Below, piece by piece: positions 14,340 through 26,154 of a DNA stretch of 64,000 nt. Location: positions 15,247,029 to 15,311,028 of the forward strand of contig OX467083.1 of the NCBI GenBank assembly GCA_950106755.1. Direction: 5' to 3'. The position numbers were made by a program, and so were the translations under genes. The DNA comes from Climacium dendroides (lineage: Eukaryota > Streptophyta > Bryopsida > Hypnales > Climaciaceae). The notes beneath the pieces were generated by a model. The model saw nothing but the letters and a program-made list of their open reading frames with translations. It was not told where the DNA came from and searched no databases. The stretch's first letter is position 1. The number at the start of each line of letters is the position of its first letter.

Positions 14340-16790
14340 TTTTCATGGAGACTCCACTGGCATCGATGCATTCATATGGTTGCACGTAGACAGTGTAGAT
14401 CTGGTTTGAGCAAAAAAATTGAGATATCTGCATGTGCAATCTTTGGAGCATAGTGTCTGTTTTGAGAAAACATTTTGAGGCTAAACTGATATCCATACTG
14501 AAGAGCGAGGGAGAGCCTGCATAGGATTGTTTGGAAAGCAGAGAAGCGAAGCGTACACTCCAAGCTCCAGAAGGCATCATCATTGTCACCATGGTCAAGA
14601 AGATTGATGGTCAGGCTTGCACAATGCAAGTGAACAAGTCAGATGTTCCAGACTGATTAACTATTCCGAATTCACCGACAGTCACAGGACTTCAGTCTTG
14701 CGCGAATGGCTCCAAGTTCACGTTGTTGCTCAAACAATATGCGAGACAGTATGCTAATGGCACAGACTGCATCTTGGCTCCCATTATACAGCAAGGGTGC
14801 ACGAACTCGCATACAATTCAAGTGGACAAGAAAAATGTGCCAGATTCCAGGATCTGATCTTATGAAATTTTCAAAAGGTCAGGCTGTGGAATCTGACACG
14901 TTTCTTTTTAGCAATGCCCTGTATTGGATGTGACCCTTAAAGAAATGGTGGCAATGCCTGCACAGGACGCAACCTTTAAAGAAATGGCAGCAATGCCCTG
15001 CACAGGATTATCGCCGCATTCATAGGGTTGAGCATATTAACTACTTTGAGAAAACATTTGTAGACTAAGGTAGTCTGCTGTAAAAGCAGACCATTTGAGG
15101 GCTGGTACACCTTTTTCATACTAACGTTTCCATGTATTCATGTATAATAATAATTGTACATCATTTTATAGAGAAAGAAAAATAGATGTGGAACTTAACG
15201 CAAGTGGTTTTGTATTTTTCCAAGCATTTTTTGAGTTACTTATAAATTTCCAAAGATTTGGGGCACCTATTTGTGACCGTAGGTCTCCCAAAATCCATCC
15301 ACTTGCAACTTGTAAAGAGATGCAAGGAAATCAAAGACAATGATTGGCTCTTGCAATAAATTTTTTTTAAGAAAACATTTTTTTTCTTGACACATTCCTA
15401 TGGTTGCCCATAGTATCTAATTCGAGCAAATTATTGAGGCTACACTCATAATCCGTAGTCAAAGAGGGAGAGCCCGCATCAGATTGGCAAGCAGAGAAGT
15501 GCAGTGTACACTCCAAGCTCCAGAAGGCATCATCATCGTCACCATGGCCAAGAAGATCGATGGTACAATTTGAATGCCAGTGAACAAGTGACGTTTCAGA
15601 CTGAGTGTTCAGAATCCAGTCACAGGACTTCAGTGGACAAGAGATTTCATGCCTGAGATTCTGCACCTCATCTTTTGAAATTGGCTTTTGAGTTGCAGGG
15701 AATATGTCCCAGAGAAAGTGGATGACATTGAACTGGAGTGTACGTAACCTTTGAGGTACAGAAGCTGCTTACGTAAGATAATAAGAGTATGCCATATGAG
15801 TGGGAGTTGGAATCTCACTGAGTGCACTCCATGATATTTCATTTATAATCAAATGGTTGAACAAAAAGAGTGTTTATCCACACAACACACTGTCCAAAAT
15901 GCAACATTTGCAAAAAAAAGTGTAAAAAGACTCTAGGTATGCATTGATTACACAAGATGTACTCCAGTAGTAAGAAAGAAAAAAATTCCATCGTACTTGT
16001 TTGGACTTTGAAGTGTGTTTACAATGTGAGTATAAGTGTCCATATTAGGTGCATTAAAGAGCCAACTACAAATGCACCTAATATTGACACTAGGGTTTGA
16101 TATTCAGATGCAGCACATCCTTGTAATGACATCTATTCATTTCCGAGGATTTTTCAAGATTTTAGAGGAGGCAGTTATGGGTATAGTGAGGGTTATGGGT
16201 GTTGCTACCTTAGATCTTGTTTAAGCACATTTTTGAGATTTAACTAATGTTTGCACATACAATCTGTGGAACATAGTGACTACTTTGAGAACATTTTGAG
16301 ACTAAACTGGCATCGATGCATTCAAATGGTTGCATGGAGACAGTGTAGATCTAGTTTAAGCAAAATTTTGAGATTTAACTGATATCTGCACATGCAATCT
16401 GTGGAGCGTAGTGACTGTTTTGAGAAAACATTTTAATTGAGACTAAATTGGTATTGATACATTCCTATGATTGTGCATAGTATCTAGTTTGAGCAAATAT
16501 TTTGAGGCTAAACTGATATCCATACTGAAGAGTGAGGGAGAGCCTGCAAAGCTTGTTTGCAAAGCAGAGAAGATTGTCTGCAAATCAGAGAAGCGAAGCA
16601 TATGCTCGAAGCTCCAGAAGGCATCCATCACTGTCTCCATGGCCAAGAAGATTGATGGTTGGACTTGCACAATTTGAATGCAAGTGAACAGGTGATGTTT
16701 CAGAATGAGTATTTTGAATCCACCGATAGTCACAGGACTTCAGTCTAGCAGACAGTATGCTAATGGCACACGATGCTAATGTTGGCTCCC
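14340..16790. repeat. Repeated upstream module of P450 gene A, three copies
   Basis: A module of 250-450 bases occurs at 14340-14720, 15390-15665 and 16290-16760. Each copy contains the core CACCATGGTCAAGAAGATTG or a near variant, preceded by CTCCAGAAGGCATCATC. The first copy adjoins exon 1 of P450 gene A. Short open frames here are not conserved between copies, so the module is probably non-coding. Confidence 0.7.
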
Positions 16791-19500
16791 ATTATATAAT
16801 GTAGAAGCACCTAAATGTGACACTTATTTGAGATTTGCAAATCTTGAGGGTAGACATATGTTTGTTAGGAAATGGTTTAATTAGGAAACCAACAAAATTG
16901 GTTTCATGTTTTTATGAGCTTGTATGAATATAATATGAATTTGTGAAAGCCAAATAGGTGTTAGTGTACTTTAGGTACAAAAGTTACTTACCTAGAAGTA
17001 ATTAACCCCTTAAATGTTGAGGAGGACGCTTGGTGTCCAGTGGATGATAGAGAATCCTTGTAGTAGGACAAAAGTGCAACTATTCATCCTCAAAAAAAAT
17101 TTGTGAAAAAGGGAGGTTTTTTATAGAAGTTTGACTTTTAATAAGTACTTTTGCAATTTTGTAAGCAAATGATTTACATGGTAATCAAGGGATGATTTTC
17201 ACAGTCACCAGTCCGTCCTCTAAGGAGTAAGAGTATGATGTATGAGTGGGAGTGGAATCTCACCAAGTACACTCAATGATATTTCATTTGTAAGCAAATG
17301 GGTGAACTAAAGAAGTAAAGCATGTACATCCATACAGCACACTATCCAAAATGCAATACTTGACATTTACAAAAAAAAAGTATAAGAACATTCACTAGAC
17401 ATTGATTCGTGCATTGATTACACAAGAAAGAATAATTGCCATCATAATTGCTTGGGCTTTGGTGTCCAATATCAAAGTTGGAATAATGAAAGATTACATG
17501 AATATGAAATAGTTGATGCACTCATGCCTATGCACTCATAACTTTAGAGTGAGGTTGGCACTTGAAAAAAGTTCTAACTTCTTGAAGCAAGTATTTTTTA
17601 GACATCCTCTCAATCAAAATGAATTTTGAATGAATTTTGAATGTGCTAATTGTAGATGTATCTAATGTTGTTCCTATACTTCTAACTCCTAAAGGACTAA
17701 ATAGCCCATTTGGGACTTTTGAGAATTTGGACGATCTTTGTTGACTTCATAATTTGAAATTTTTTAATGAATTTTTTTAGGGTAGATGCTATTCATTATA
17801 ATTTGTATGTGAGGTTTTGTTTCATGTCATTCTCATAAATATTGCAAAAGTTAGAAGTTTTTTGATTTCAATGTCAATCTAGGGTGCAAAATTATGTTCT
17901 AAAAATTTAATAATTATTTTTTGGAATTCTATACATTGATACCTACTCAAAAACATTTGAACCATTTGATTTTGAATAATGAAGTAAAAATTATAAAGAG
18001 TTTTATTTTGCAAGCAATGAAGGTAGAAAAACATTTAAAGTCATTTTTACTCTCAATCTTAAAAAATTCTAATAAAAAATATATTAATTATTTATAAAAA
18101 AAATCAAGGATTAATCATTTTTAATTTTTTGTAACAATAATTGGCAAATTATTATTTTGTTTCATTCAGTTCCACCTTCTATACTATAACTTTTGAAGTA
18201 GTTTTGGGCCTCTAAAGTTGTTGGTACTTTGAGGGCATACAATGTACAATGAAGTCTAATAATTTTATAAATTTTGTTCCTAAAAAGATTCAACTAAAAG
18301 TTCATAAATTGAAAGAAAGTTCACAAAAATGGTCAAATTTTGAAATGCAAGTTTTGTTGGAATTGCAATACAGAGTATTCGATCATCAAAGGCCATATTT
18401 ATTATATTTAGACTTTTCACAGATTTTGAGACAAAATGCTAGATATTATAAATTCATTCATAATAATTGAAATTAAGAATAAATAATCCTCAAATAGTGA
18501 TTCTAAAATGAAATTCTAAAAGTTGGTGTTATTATCTATTTATAAAAAAATACTGATATGGCCTTATCATAACAAATACACATACACATACATATAGAAT
18601 GCCAAGGTGCACATTCAAACTATCCTAAAATGTTGATGATTCAAGGGAACAAGAAAAATGTGACAAATTCCACAACCTGGTTTGGTCTTTTAAAACTGAC
18701 TTATGAAGTCATATGTTGTTGCTAGAGTATAACACATAAGGTAGAATTGCTAAATACCACCATCCACCCAAATTCCGTCACCTACAGGATCCTTCCAATT
18801 GCCTCAATCACCCATCTATTATCACTATCTTTACAATCCTTTATCATGATGGCAATTGATGCACTTGAGGAACGGACACATCAATCCACGCTTTAAACAA
18901 GGGTCTACTCATGCTTCAGCAAGGGTCTATTCACAATTTAACATTTTAGCTTTGAAAAATCACAAAAAATTCACTTCTTGTCAGAATGTCTTCATTCTTT
19001 TTGCAATTGACTTCTCTCAAACTTTTCAATCTCTGAAAAATTTGGGAGCCAACAAATAGCTTCTCCAAGGTACCAGTGGATAGCAAATCTGTGTGGCAAT
19101 GGGCAGTTCTACCTTGAGTTAGGTAGTGCACAATATCAAACATTAGTTTGATATGGGCCCATTTATTTGAATTGATGAGTTTGCATCTGTTTGCCGTGAG
19201 GCAATGAGCAATGAGCTAAAAGGTAGCAATGCCCTGCAGAGTACGTAACCTTTTAGTTACAGAAAAAGTGGCAAATGCAGCCCTGCACAGGACGTAACCT
19301 TACAGAATTTGCAAGGAGCATATAAGTATATTACGTACGTATGAGTGGGGTGTGTGATATCATAGAATGCATTCAATAATATTTCATTAAGAGCACATGG
19401 GTAAACAAAAGGAGTAAAAAATGTACACCCACAATCAACATTGCCCAAAATACAATACCTACAATTGGACAAAAAAAATGTAAAAGAACCTTAGCTATTG
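15780..19500. repeat. Second dispersed module, three copies
   Basis: Copies at 15780-15970, 17225-17430 and 19330-19500 share GAGTGGGAGT, ATGATATTTCATTT and TGTCCAAAATGCAA-like stretches in the same order. Together with the first module they fill the 5 kb upstream of P450 gene A. No gene is seen in 17.4-18.6 kb. Confidence 0.6.
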
Positions 19501-22500
19501 ATTACACATGTTGTGTGCTTGTGAGTTCTGGTTGGTGGAAGCAAAACTGTGGATGAAATTCAAAGTAGCTCCATTTTGGACCCACAAGGAATTTGATTCC
19601 TAGTGCTCTATTTTTAGCTATTCTATGGGAAAGAATCTCCGGTTTCCTCCACTTTATGATTAACTCTAATGTCTATAATATTTGTATATACTAGGTAGCA
19701 ACTTATGTTCTTGAATACATGGAGTTTGCTTTACGAGGTTGAATTTTGCAATGTGTTGAGGCAACTACACCTAAAACCAATACCCTTCTAAAACTAGCAT
19801 CTATGGATTCTTGCCTAAAATATACTTCCACTATTCAAGAGAGTCTAGTGTTCATTTTAGAAACCCCTATTTTCAACATTTTGAAAGTTCATAGTTTATA
19901 CATATGGTGTTTGAAAATTGCAGTTGAAGAGAATCTATAATCCCCTTTTGACTACCAATAAGACCCCTCATGACAATTTTTTTTTTCAATATGATAATGG
20001 AAGTATGCTAACTTGCTTATTTTGTTGGTTTTTGGTGTACTTAACTTACATGATTTTGACAAATTCTTTGCCTCTACATTCTTACCAAAATCTTACCTAA
20101 TTTTTTAGTGGGCTTACATATATTACATTAGAATTTTTTTTAAAGTGGATGAAATTGCTAAAACTATCTCTAAAAAATATGAGATTCACCAATATCTAGA
20201 TGTAGTTTATTACTTTTAGATATTATTTTAGAAGAATGATGAATGGATGATTACAATTGAACAATTTGTCTAACCTATTTGCATTCTAGGGTGAGTATCA
20301 CACTTCAACCAACTGAACCAAGAAAACCAAAAAAATCATTAGTTTCACCTTTTAGATTTGCTACAATGGCACTTTTAAATGCCAACTTGGTGGTTGTCTA
20401 AATATTCATTTTGAGCATGGTTCCTATTTTTAGATTGTCTAATTTTTATTAGGATTTGAGATTCTCTTAATATATTTGGGGACAATGGGTGATTGCAAGA
20501 AAAACTGGTACTATTTTGCATTATTTTTAGAGTGACGGAGTTGTTTTTGCTAAAACTTGTGAATGTAGACCCCAATGAACTTGAAATTTTTATTGGAGAT
20601 GGCTAACTTGATTATAATCATATGCCTTGGTTTTTTGAAATTAAAATTTTTATTTTTTTTATTTAAAATTCAATTTTGCTAATTTGTTACACTTTGAGGT
20701 TTATAGTTTTTTAGTACTAGGGAGTATCCAAAATTAATGGTTTAGAACTAAAAATTTTGTGGTTTATTTCCATAGTAGATTAGTAGGAAGACATGCGCCT
20801 ACTAAGAGAAATCTAAAATTAAATTATTTTAAGGCCTCCATATTTGTGCAAATAGGGTTCCCTTGCACATGCACTTCAACCTTTTAAACATTGAAAATAG
20901 ATTTGACTTCATTTTTTCATGAAATTAAATTACTATCAAGTCTTCAAAAATTGCCAATTTTTAGTTTTTTTATTCATGATTATCTATTTATTATTAATTT
21001 ATACCTTGTTATACCTATTTTTTAATTATTTTTTTTTCAAAATAGTATTGTTTCAATACTTGCAAGTAGTCATAGTACTCACAACAGTACCTTTAGTTGT
21101 TGGTTTTTTGAATCAATAGTTGAGATTATTTTGCTTTGTAGTACTCCAAGTACTGAATGCAAAAAAGTTGGTCTTTTTTGCAACCACGTCAATATAAGAA
21201 TGAACTATGACTTTTCAAAGTTTTAGAAATAGGTGTAACCAAAAATTGACCCTACAGGATCTTCATATTTAAAAGGCTTCCAATTTAGGCAAGCATTTAG
21301 ATTGATTGATTTAGCAAATTGTTTACAATTGGATATCAATACTTTATAAAAAGTGACTTGAATATCTACTTCCAAAACCTCTTTTGTATCCTAAGGGATC
21401 ACTACATTGAAAAGTTAATCATACATAAACAACTTGAATATCTATACAAAGCAAGTTCTTTTTGGAATGACAACAAAATAAGGTTGCAAGAAATTGAATA
21501 GGCTTCTCTTTCAAATGTAAAATTGGTCCATAGTTGCAATTTTGAACTACAAAATGGAAAAAAATAAAAAATAATTCTTTAACACAAATTGTAGTAAAAG
21601 AAAAGTTTTTGACCCTTTTAAGATGACATTTCATGACTTATGCCAATTTTTTTGTGTGAGAAGGGCCTATTTGTCAATTGGTGATCACAATCACAATCTA
21701 ATTGGCCTAGGTAGTTCTAATTTACTATGGACAAGCTAGATGTAGTTTCTATATAATTTTTTAAATTTATTCTTATTTGATGTGATGGTAGTAATTATTG
21801 CAACAATTGTAACTTACTCTTTACAAGATAGTGATGCTAATGGAACCAACTATTTTAATCCACACCATTTTCTACATATCATAAGGTGCACACACCACAA
21901 GATTTAGGAAGTTTTTTTGGGAGTTGCCTTTGTAATTTGTCTCCTTTTTGTAGAAGAAGTGAGTTTTTTTTTTCCCAAGGGCACTGGGCCTTATCAAAAT
22001 CTCCCGATTCATTTCCTCTGGTATCAAATTCTCACTGATTACTTCCCTTCAACCTCAAATTTGCAAAGGCTATAATCTTCCTAGACTTTCAAAGACATGT
22101 CAAACTTGAAACTAAATTCCAAATTTCATTACATTTGACAAACATGGACAACGTTCTAAGTGTTGAACACCACAACCAATCCTAAAGCAATACCTACCCT
22201 ACCCTATCCAAGTACTCCAATTCCCTCAACAACCAATCCTAAAGCAATACCCACCATGACAAAGAAATACATACAATCTCTAGCAATCCACATATTAAAC
22301 TTGGATTCAAAATCGCAAGTAGCTAGAATTTGACGATTTCATGAAAGCAGTGGCTACAGACTACATATCCACCTTTTATTTTGGTACACACTTAGTTGTC
22401 AATCCTACCCATTTTTTAATCCTTTTTCACATTCCATCCGGTTAATATTTTCCAAAGACACCTCCTATTCTGTAGGTCCAAAGGTCATCTATGGATATGC

Positions 22501-22515
22501 TTATAGTACAAATAT
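19500..22515. other. AT-rich spacer without recognised genes
   Basis: Only short hydrophobic or Lys-rich frames; no repeats shared with the rest of the window were noticed. Confidence 0.6.
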
Positions 22516-22893
22516 GGGGAATTTTATTAAAATGGCGATATTCTGCATGCCATTTACGGGAGTCAAGAGTACATACGGTAGTGCTTCTTGGCATGTCAAC
22601 CTCATAAATGTGCCAATTCTGTCTCCAACAAGTCCAAATTGCAAGACAACTCCCATGTTTCTTCATCCTATACCAGGGTTTTATTTTCTCGCGTTTAAAC
22701 GCTAGTTCTGACATAAAGAAACGAATACCCTGGTGTCCCTCCAAATATAATGCAATGGCATGCTGCCAGGAACACAAGTTCTACAGTAAAAAAGAAATGC
22801 TGCCCTGTACCATCTTTCTATGAATTTCTTCCATTTTGCAATCCCCCTTTGTGCCATTTTCATGGAATAATCGCCATTTTAATGAAATTCCCC
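22516..22893. mobile_element. MITE with GGGGAATTT termini, 378 bp
   Basis: The ends form a terminal inverted repeat of about 24 bases (GGGGAATTTTATTAAAATGG left, GGGGAATTTCATTAAAATGG at the right end read inward) and both are flanked by ATAT. A 111-codon minus-strand frame inside shows no known domain. The same termini recur at 25.8, 51.0 and 53.6 kb. Confidence 0.8.
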
Positions 22894-22979
22894 ATATATG
22901 TGCTTTTGTACCGTGATTGAATATACTGCATTTTGATGGAAGGGTGGTGATAGATGAGGTTTCATTGCATGCAGGTCCA

Positions 22980-25410
22980 TACCCAACATGACAAGCAGGA
23001 CACCCAAAATGACCCAGTTAGTTACCATGGGATACTCCAGCAGCTCCATCTTGTGATACTTCTGTGCACAAGGGAGCCTCCCATGTCATTCATTGCAGCT
23101 TTCTGCTAGGAGCTTCACCTGGTCCCATCTTGACCCACGAAGCCTACACCAAGCAAGCAAGGAGACCTACCTAATTAAGAAGCAGCCTAGCTACACTTGC
23201 CGAAGTAACTCCACTCAAAACAGGAAGGATAACGAACAGCTGCATGAAAGTCATGCTGGCAGAACTCCAACATGCAGACTGCTATGTATCGTTTGACAGG
23301 AAATTACAGAACAAAAAAGTCGCCAAGTGAACACAGGTATGATAGTACTGAAGATGTGAACAACCTTCTTTACCACACTCTTTCAAGATCTCCAACTAAG
23401 TTTCCCCAGTGAACTCAGGGTGGATTCCTCCCTGGCTGCAGTTGCAATCCACATGATGTTATCAAAATTACTCTTATGATCGATCAGTCTACTACTAACA
23501 GAAGATCCAGGCAACGCTACACAGAACTTTCAAATAATGCTACATGCAGTTTGATTGTGATATTCTGTTATCGCATATTTCCTAAGTTCTAGAAAGAAAT
23601 TTTGAAATCTCCCTGATCAATAGTACCTGCATTAATACAAACTTCGGTAGCACCTCTCTCCGGCCCTGGCCTCTATACACTTCTGCGGGATATTTCCTCC
23701 AGCGATACAATCTGTTAAAAACACGAGTCAGACATACTTAGTGAGGAAGAAACTCAATCGTAACTTTAATGAGCAATTAATTAGAAGAGCGTTTTCATGG
23801 GCTTATGCAGAGACCATTGATTTCTAAGTTGGACTTCGAAGTTAGATCCTTGTAAGCTACAGAAACTCAGAAGATATTGCTATGATTTCTTCGTGCTGGT
23901 ACTTCTATCTCGTTCTTCGTTTGTGACCTACGGAATTTTAAATATTTGATATTGCATGTTTCTTTCAATTATAACTATAGATCGTTCCCTAATGTGCAAA
24001 ATTGTCTGTGACTCGGAGGAGATTGAGGAATTGAATTTTCTGGTGTTTTGGGTGTCACCGTTTCAGTAAAGGGAAGCTTAGTGAAGACCCGTGTGGAAAG
24101 CCGTATGGGTAGTTCATGCACAAACGGTTGTGAAATTGATGTTGCGATTGATGACATATGCAACCTGCAACATAAAAGTCATCATTTACAATGAAAGAGA
24201 AGAACATCAGCAGAGAATCACATCCAAAGTTTTCCCAAATCTCTCTGAAATATCCGTAACATTCTGACCTTTACTCCATTGACTCTCGCACGCAACTCAT
24301 CTGCTGCTTTTGACAATCTCCAGAAATTCGGGACCCATAGCACGAAAGAGTCTAGTGACTTCGACCTGAAAAGAAAAGACATTCATTTGGGTCAACAAAG
24401 CTGAATCGAATTGTTGGTTGGTTGAAAGGGTAGAGAAATGCTGTTAGCAATCGATCTTATTTCAACCAACCAACAATTTCGGTAAATGAAGCAGAGGTCC
24501 ACGGACAGGTGTCTTGGTCATGAAATAGCATACCCTCAGATGACTCCTCAGCTTCTTCTATCCTTTTCAAAATTCTTCTTACATCCCTTCCATACGCCCC
24601 TTGGGTTCAGAACGACAGGTCAACTTTCAAATCAACTCAGCGACAACTGTCGGCAACCACTTCAATGCCCTGGTCTTGTCAGTTCCGAAAACTTCACATC
24701 CATCAGCAATCAAGCTTTTGGGACTAATGCTTACCTCTGTTCAAATGAATGATCTTGGAGTCAGGCTGCATTGTACCATCGTTACTAACAGAGATTTTTT
24801 CAAGATCTACCATGATTCTTTCGGAGAGGTTGTCCACGATGTTCCCAGTTGATTCGGATAAGCTACAATCTAGAAAGGAGAAGGGTGCATTTGGGGCAAG
24901 AGCTGGGTATCACTCCAGTGTTCGCACAATTATTTGCGGACGGTCAACTCATATTCTTGAGCACTGCCAAAAATCAGTTGTTTCGGCTGAATATGAACTC
25001 TGTGTGTTGATCCACTCGGTTCTAAAGCAACTAAACGTCGATACAAGCAAGATTCAGAACTTAGTGACCAGCCAAAATTCATTGATGTTCAAAACGGTAG
25101 ACGGCCAGCCTCGGCACCATCAGCTTCCCTGCATCTGCATGCTGATGCAGCCGCTAATAGGTCCTGCAATAAGATATCGAAGTGGTACTGTAAGCATGTA
25201 AATTATGACAATGAGTGATGACTAGGACTGTTATAGCAATTAACGAACCTTTTCTTGCATCCATAATCCAACACTATCTAGATACATTTTATTCAATGCC
25301 ATTTCAATAAAAATTTAATTAGGGTTAACCCAATCTTTTGTAACGGGTGCAACACCACCCCAATCATTAACGCGTGCATCAATTAGTTTCTTCCACTCTT
25401 TCCATCCATC
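22980..25410 (-). pseudogene. cofG/cofH: FO synthase (CofG-CofH fusion), copy 2, lacks the CofG N-terminal half
   Basis: Exons in order on the minus strand: 25410-25249 (NDWGGVAPVTKDWVNP, then TAA at 25317-25315), 25163 to about 25070 (VPRLAVY), about 24900-24735 (NIVDNLSERIMVDLEK), about 24590-24534 (DVRRILKRIEEAEESSE), 24365-24269 (VEVTRLFRAMGPEFLEIVK, frameshift, AADELRARVNG), 24164 onward (VAYVINRNINFTTVCA, then TGA), 23711-23627 (a TAG, then GATEVCINA), 23427-23365 (GIHPEFTGET, then TAG, LEILKE) and 23143 to about 23040 (ASWVKMGPG, frameshift, AAMNDMGGSLVHRSI). These are the CofG C-terminus, the linker and most of the CofH landmarks. Splice sites are mostly still GT-AG. No CofG start exons lie upstream; repeat R1a follows instead. 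It keeps CofH exons that copy 1 has lost. Function is lost. Confidence 0.85.
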
Positions 25411-25811
25411 CTACAGAGCAAAAGTTTCACAATAAATTAAATGTGGGCTCAAAACCAAAGCATCGAACGTACAGCAGAGAGCAGAGAGCAGAGAGCAGTG
25501 AATCCCGAATTCCGAATTTGACGTCGTTCCAACAAAAGACAGAAACACAAAGGTTTTGAATAAAGCAAATAGATGTTCCTTGAAACCTTAAACTAGGAAC
25601 ATGATTTTCTATATCCAATTTCAAATGTCTGCAAATGTTTACAAATTTTCTTGCATGAATGCCATTTGTAGCAATGGTGACTTTGGTCACCATTGCCTAA
25701 AAAATGGCGATTCTTTGAGCGCCATTGGCAAGGTTGCCATTGCTACAAACTACCCACTTATACAACTCTTGATAAGCAACTAGTATTGTGTCCATGCTTA
25801 GAGAGAATTGT

Positions 25812-26002
25812 GGGGAATTTCGTTAAAATTTGGCACTTTTATAGTTAAGACTGCGCAGACTGAAATGTACTCCTATCCTATGGCACTTGTATAGTTTAGA
25901 CTGCGCAGACTGAAATGTACTCCTATCCTATGGCACTTGTATAGTTTAGACTGCGCGGTCTGAAAATGGCGTATGTAATATGCCATTTTAAGGAAATTCT
26001 CT
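25812..26002. mobile_element. MITE of the GGGGAATTT family containing a 50-bp tandem repeat
   Basis: The left end GGGGAATTTCGTTAAAAT pairs with a right end that reads inward AGAGAATTTCCTTAAAATGG. The interior is mostly a tandem repeat. Confidence 0.65.
25831..25970. repeat. 50-bp tandem repeat, about 2.8 units
   Basis: Units start at 25831, 25881 and 25931. Each contains GACTGCGCAGAC, a near-palindrome with a GCGC centre. The third unit reads CTGCGCGGTC. Confidence 0.9.
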
Positions 26003-26154
26003 ATAATTCTAATTGACAGTGAAAACCATCCACATTTTGATGTGAAGTTTCATAACTGATTTGATGCTGATTTCCACCTCGTCAACACTTCAGCTGTAAC
26101 GGTAAAGATTTGAATCTGCCCAAACCAGGAGCTCAATGAAAACATCAATGCCAT

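Larger units (their letters stand above)
10020..19500. repeat. Segmental duplication unit A, carrying P450 gene A
   Basis: Downstream DNA (10080-10440), the whole P450 gene (11521-14301) and upstream modules (to about 19.5 kb) match unit B at 34030-40830. Both units have the same orientation and are about 24 kb apart. Unit A is longer upstream because its repeat modules are multiplied; unit B is longer downstream because of the foldback at 34.9-35.8 kb. Confidence 0.75.

Noticed and set aside
14128..14598. 156-codon minus-strand frame over P450 exon 1
   Set aside because: A different phase from the P450 frame; part of it contains the out-of-frame ATG but no P450 motif.
24749..25201. 150-codon plus-strand open frame
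   Set aside because: It lies antisense to FO synthase copy 2 exons and shows no domain; the minus strand carries the recognisable CofG end and linker sequence.
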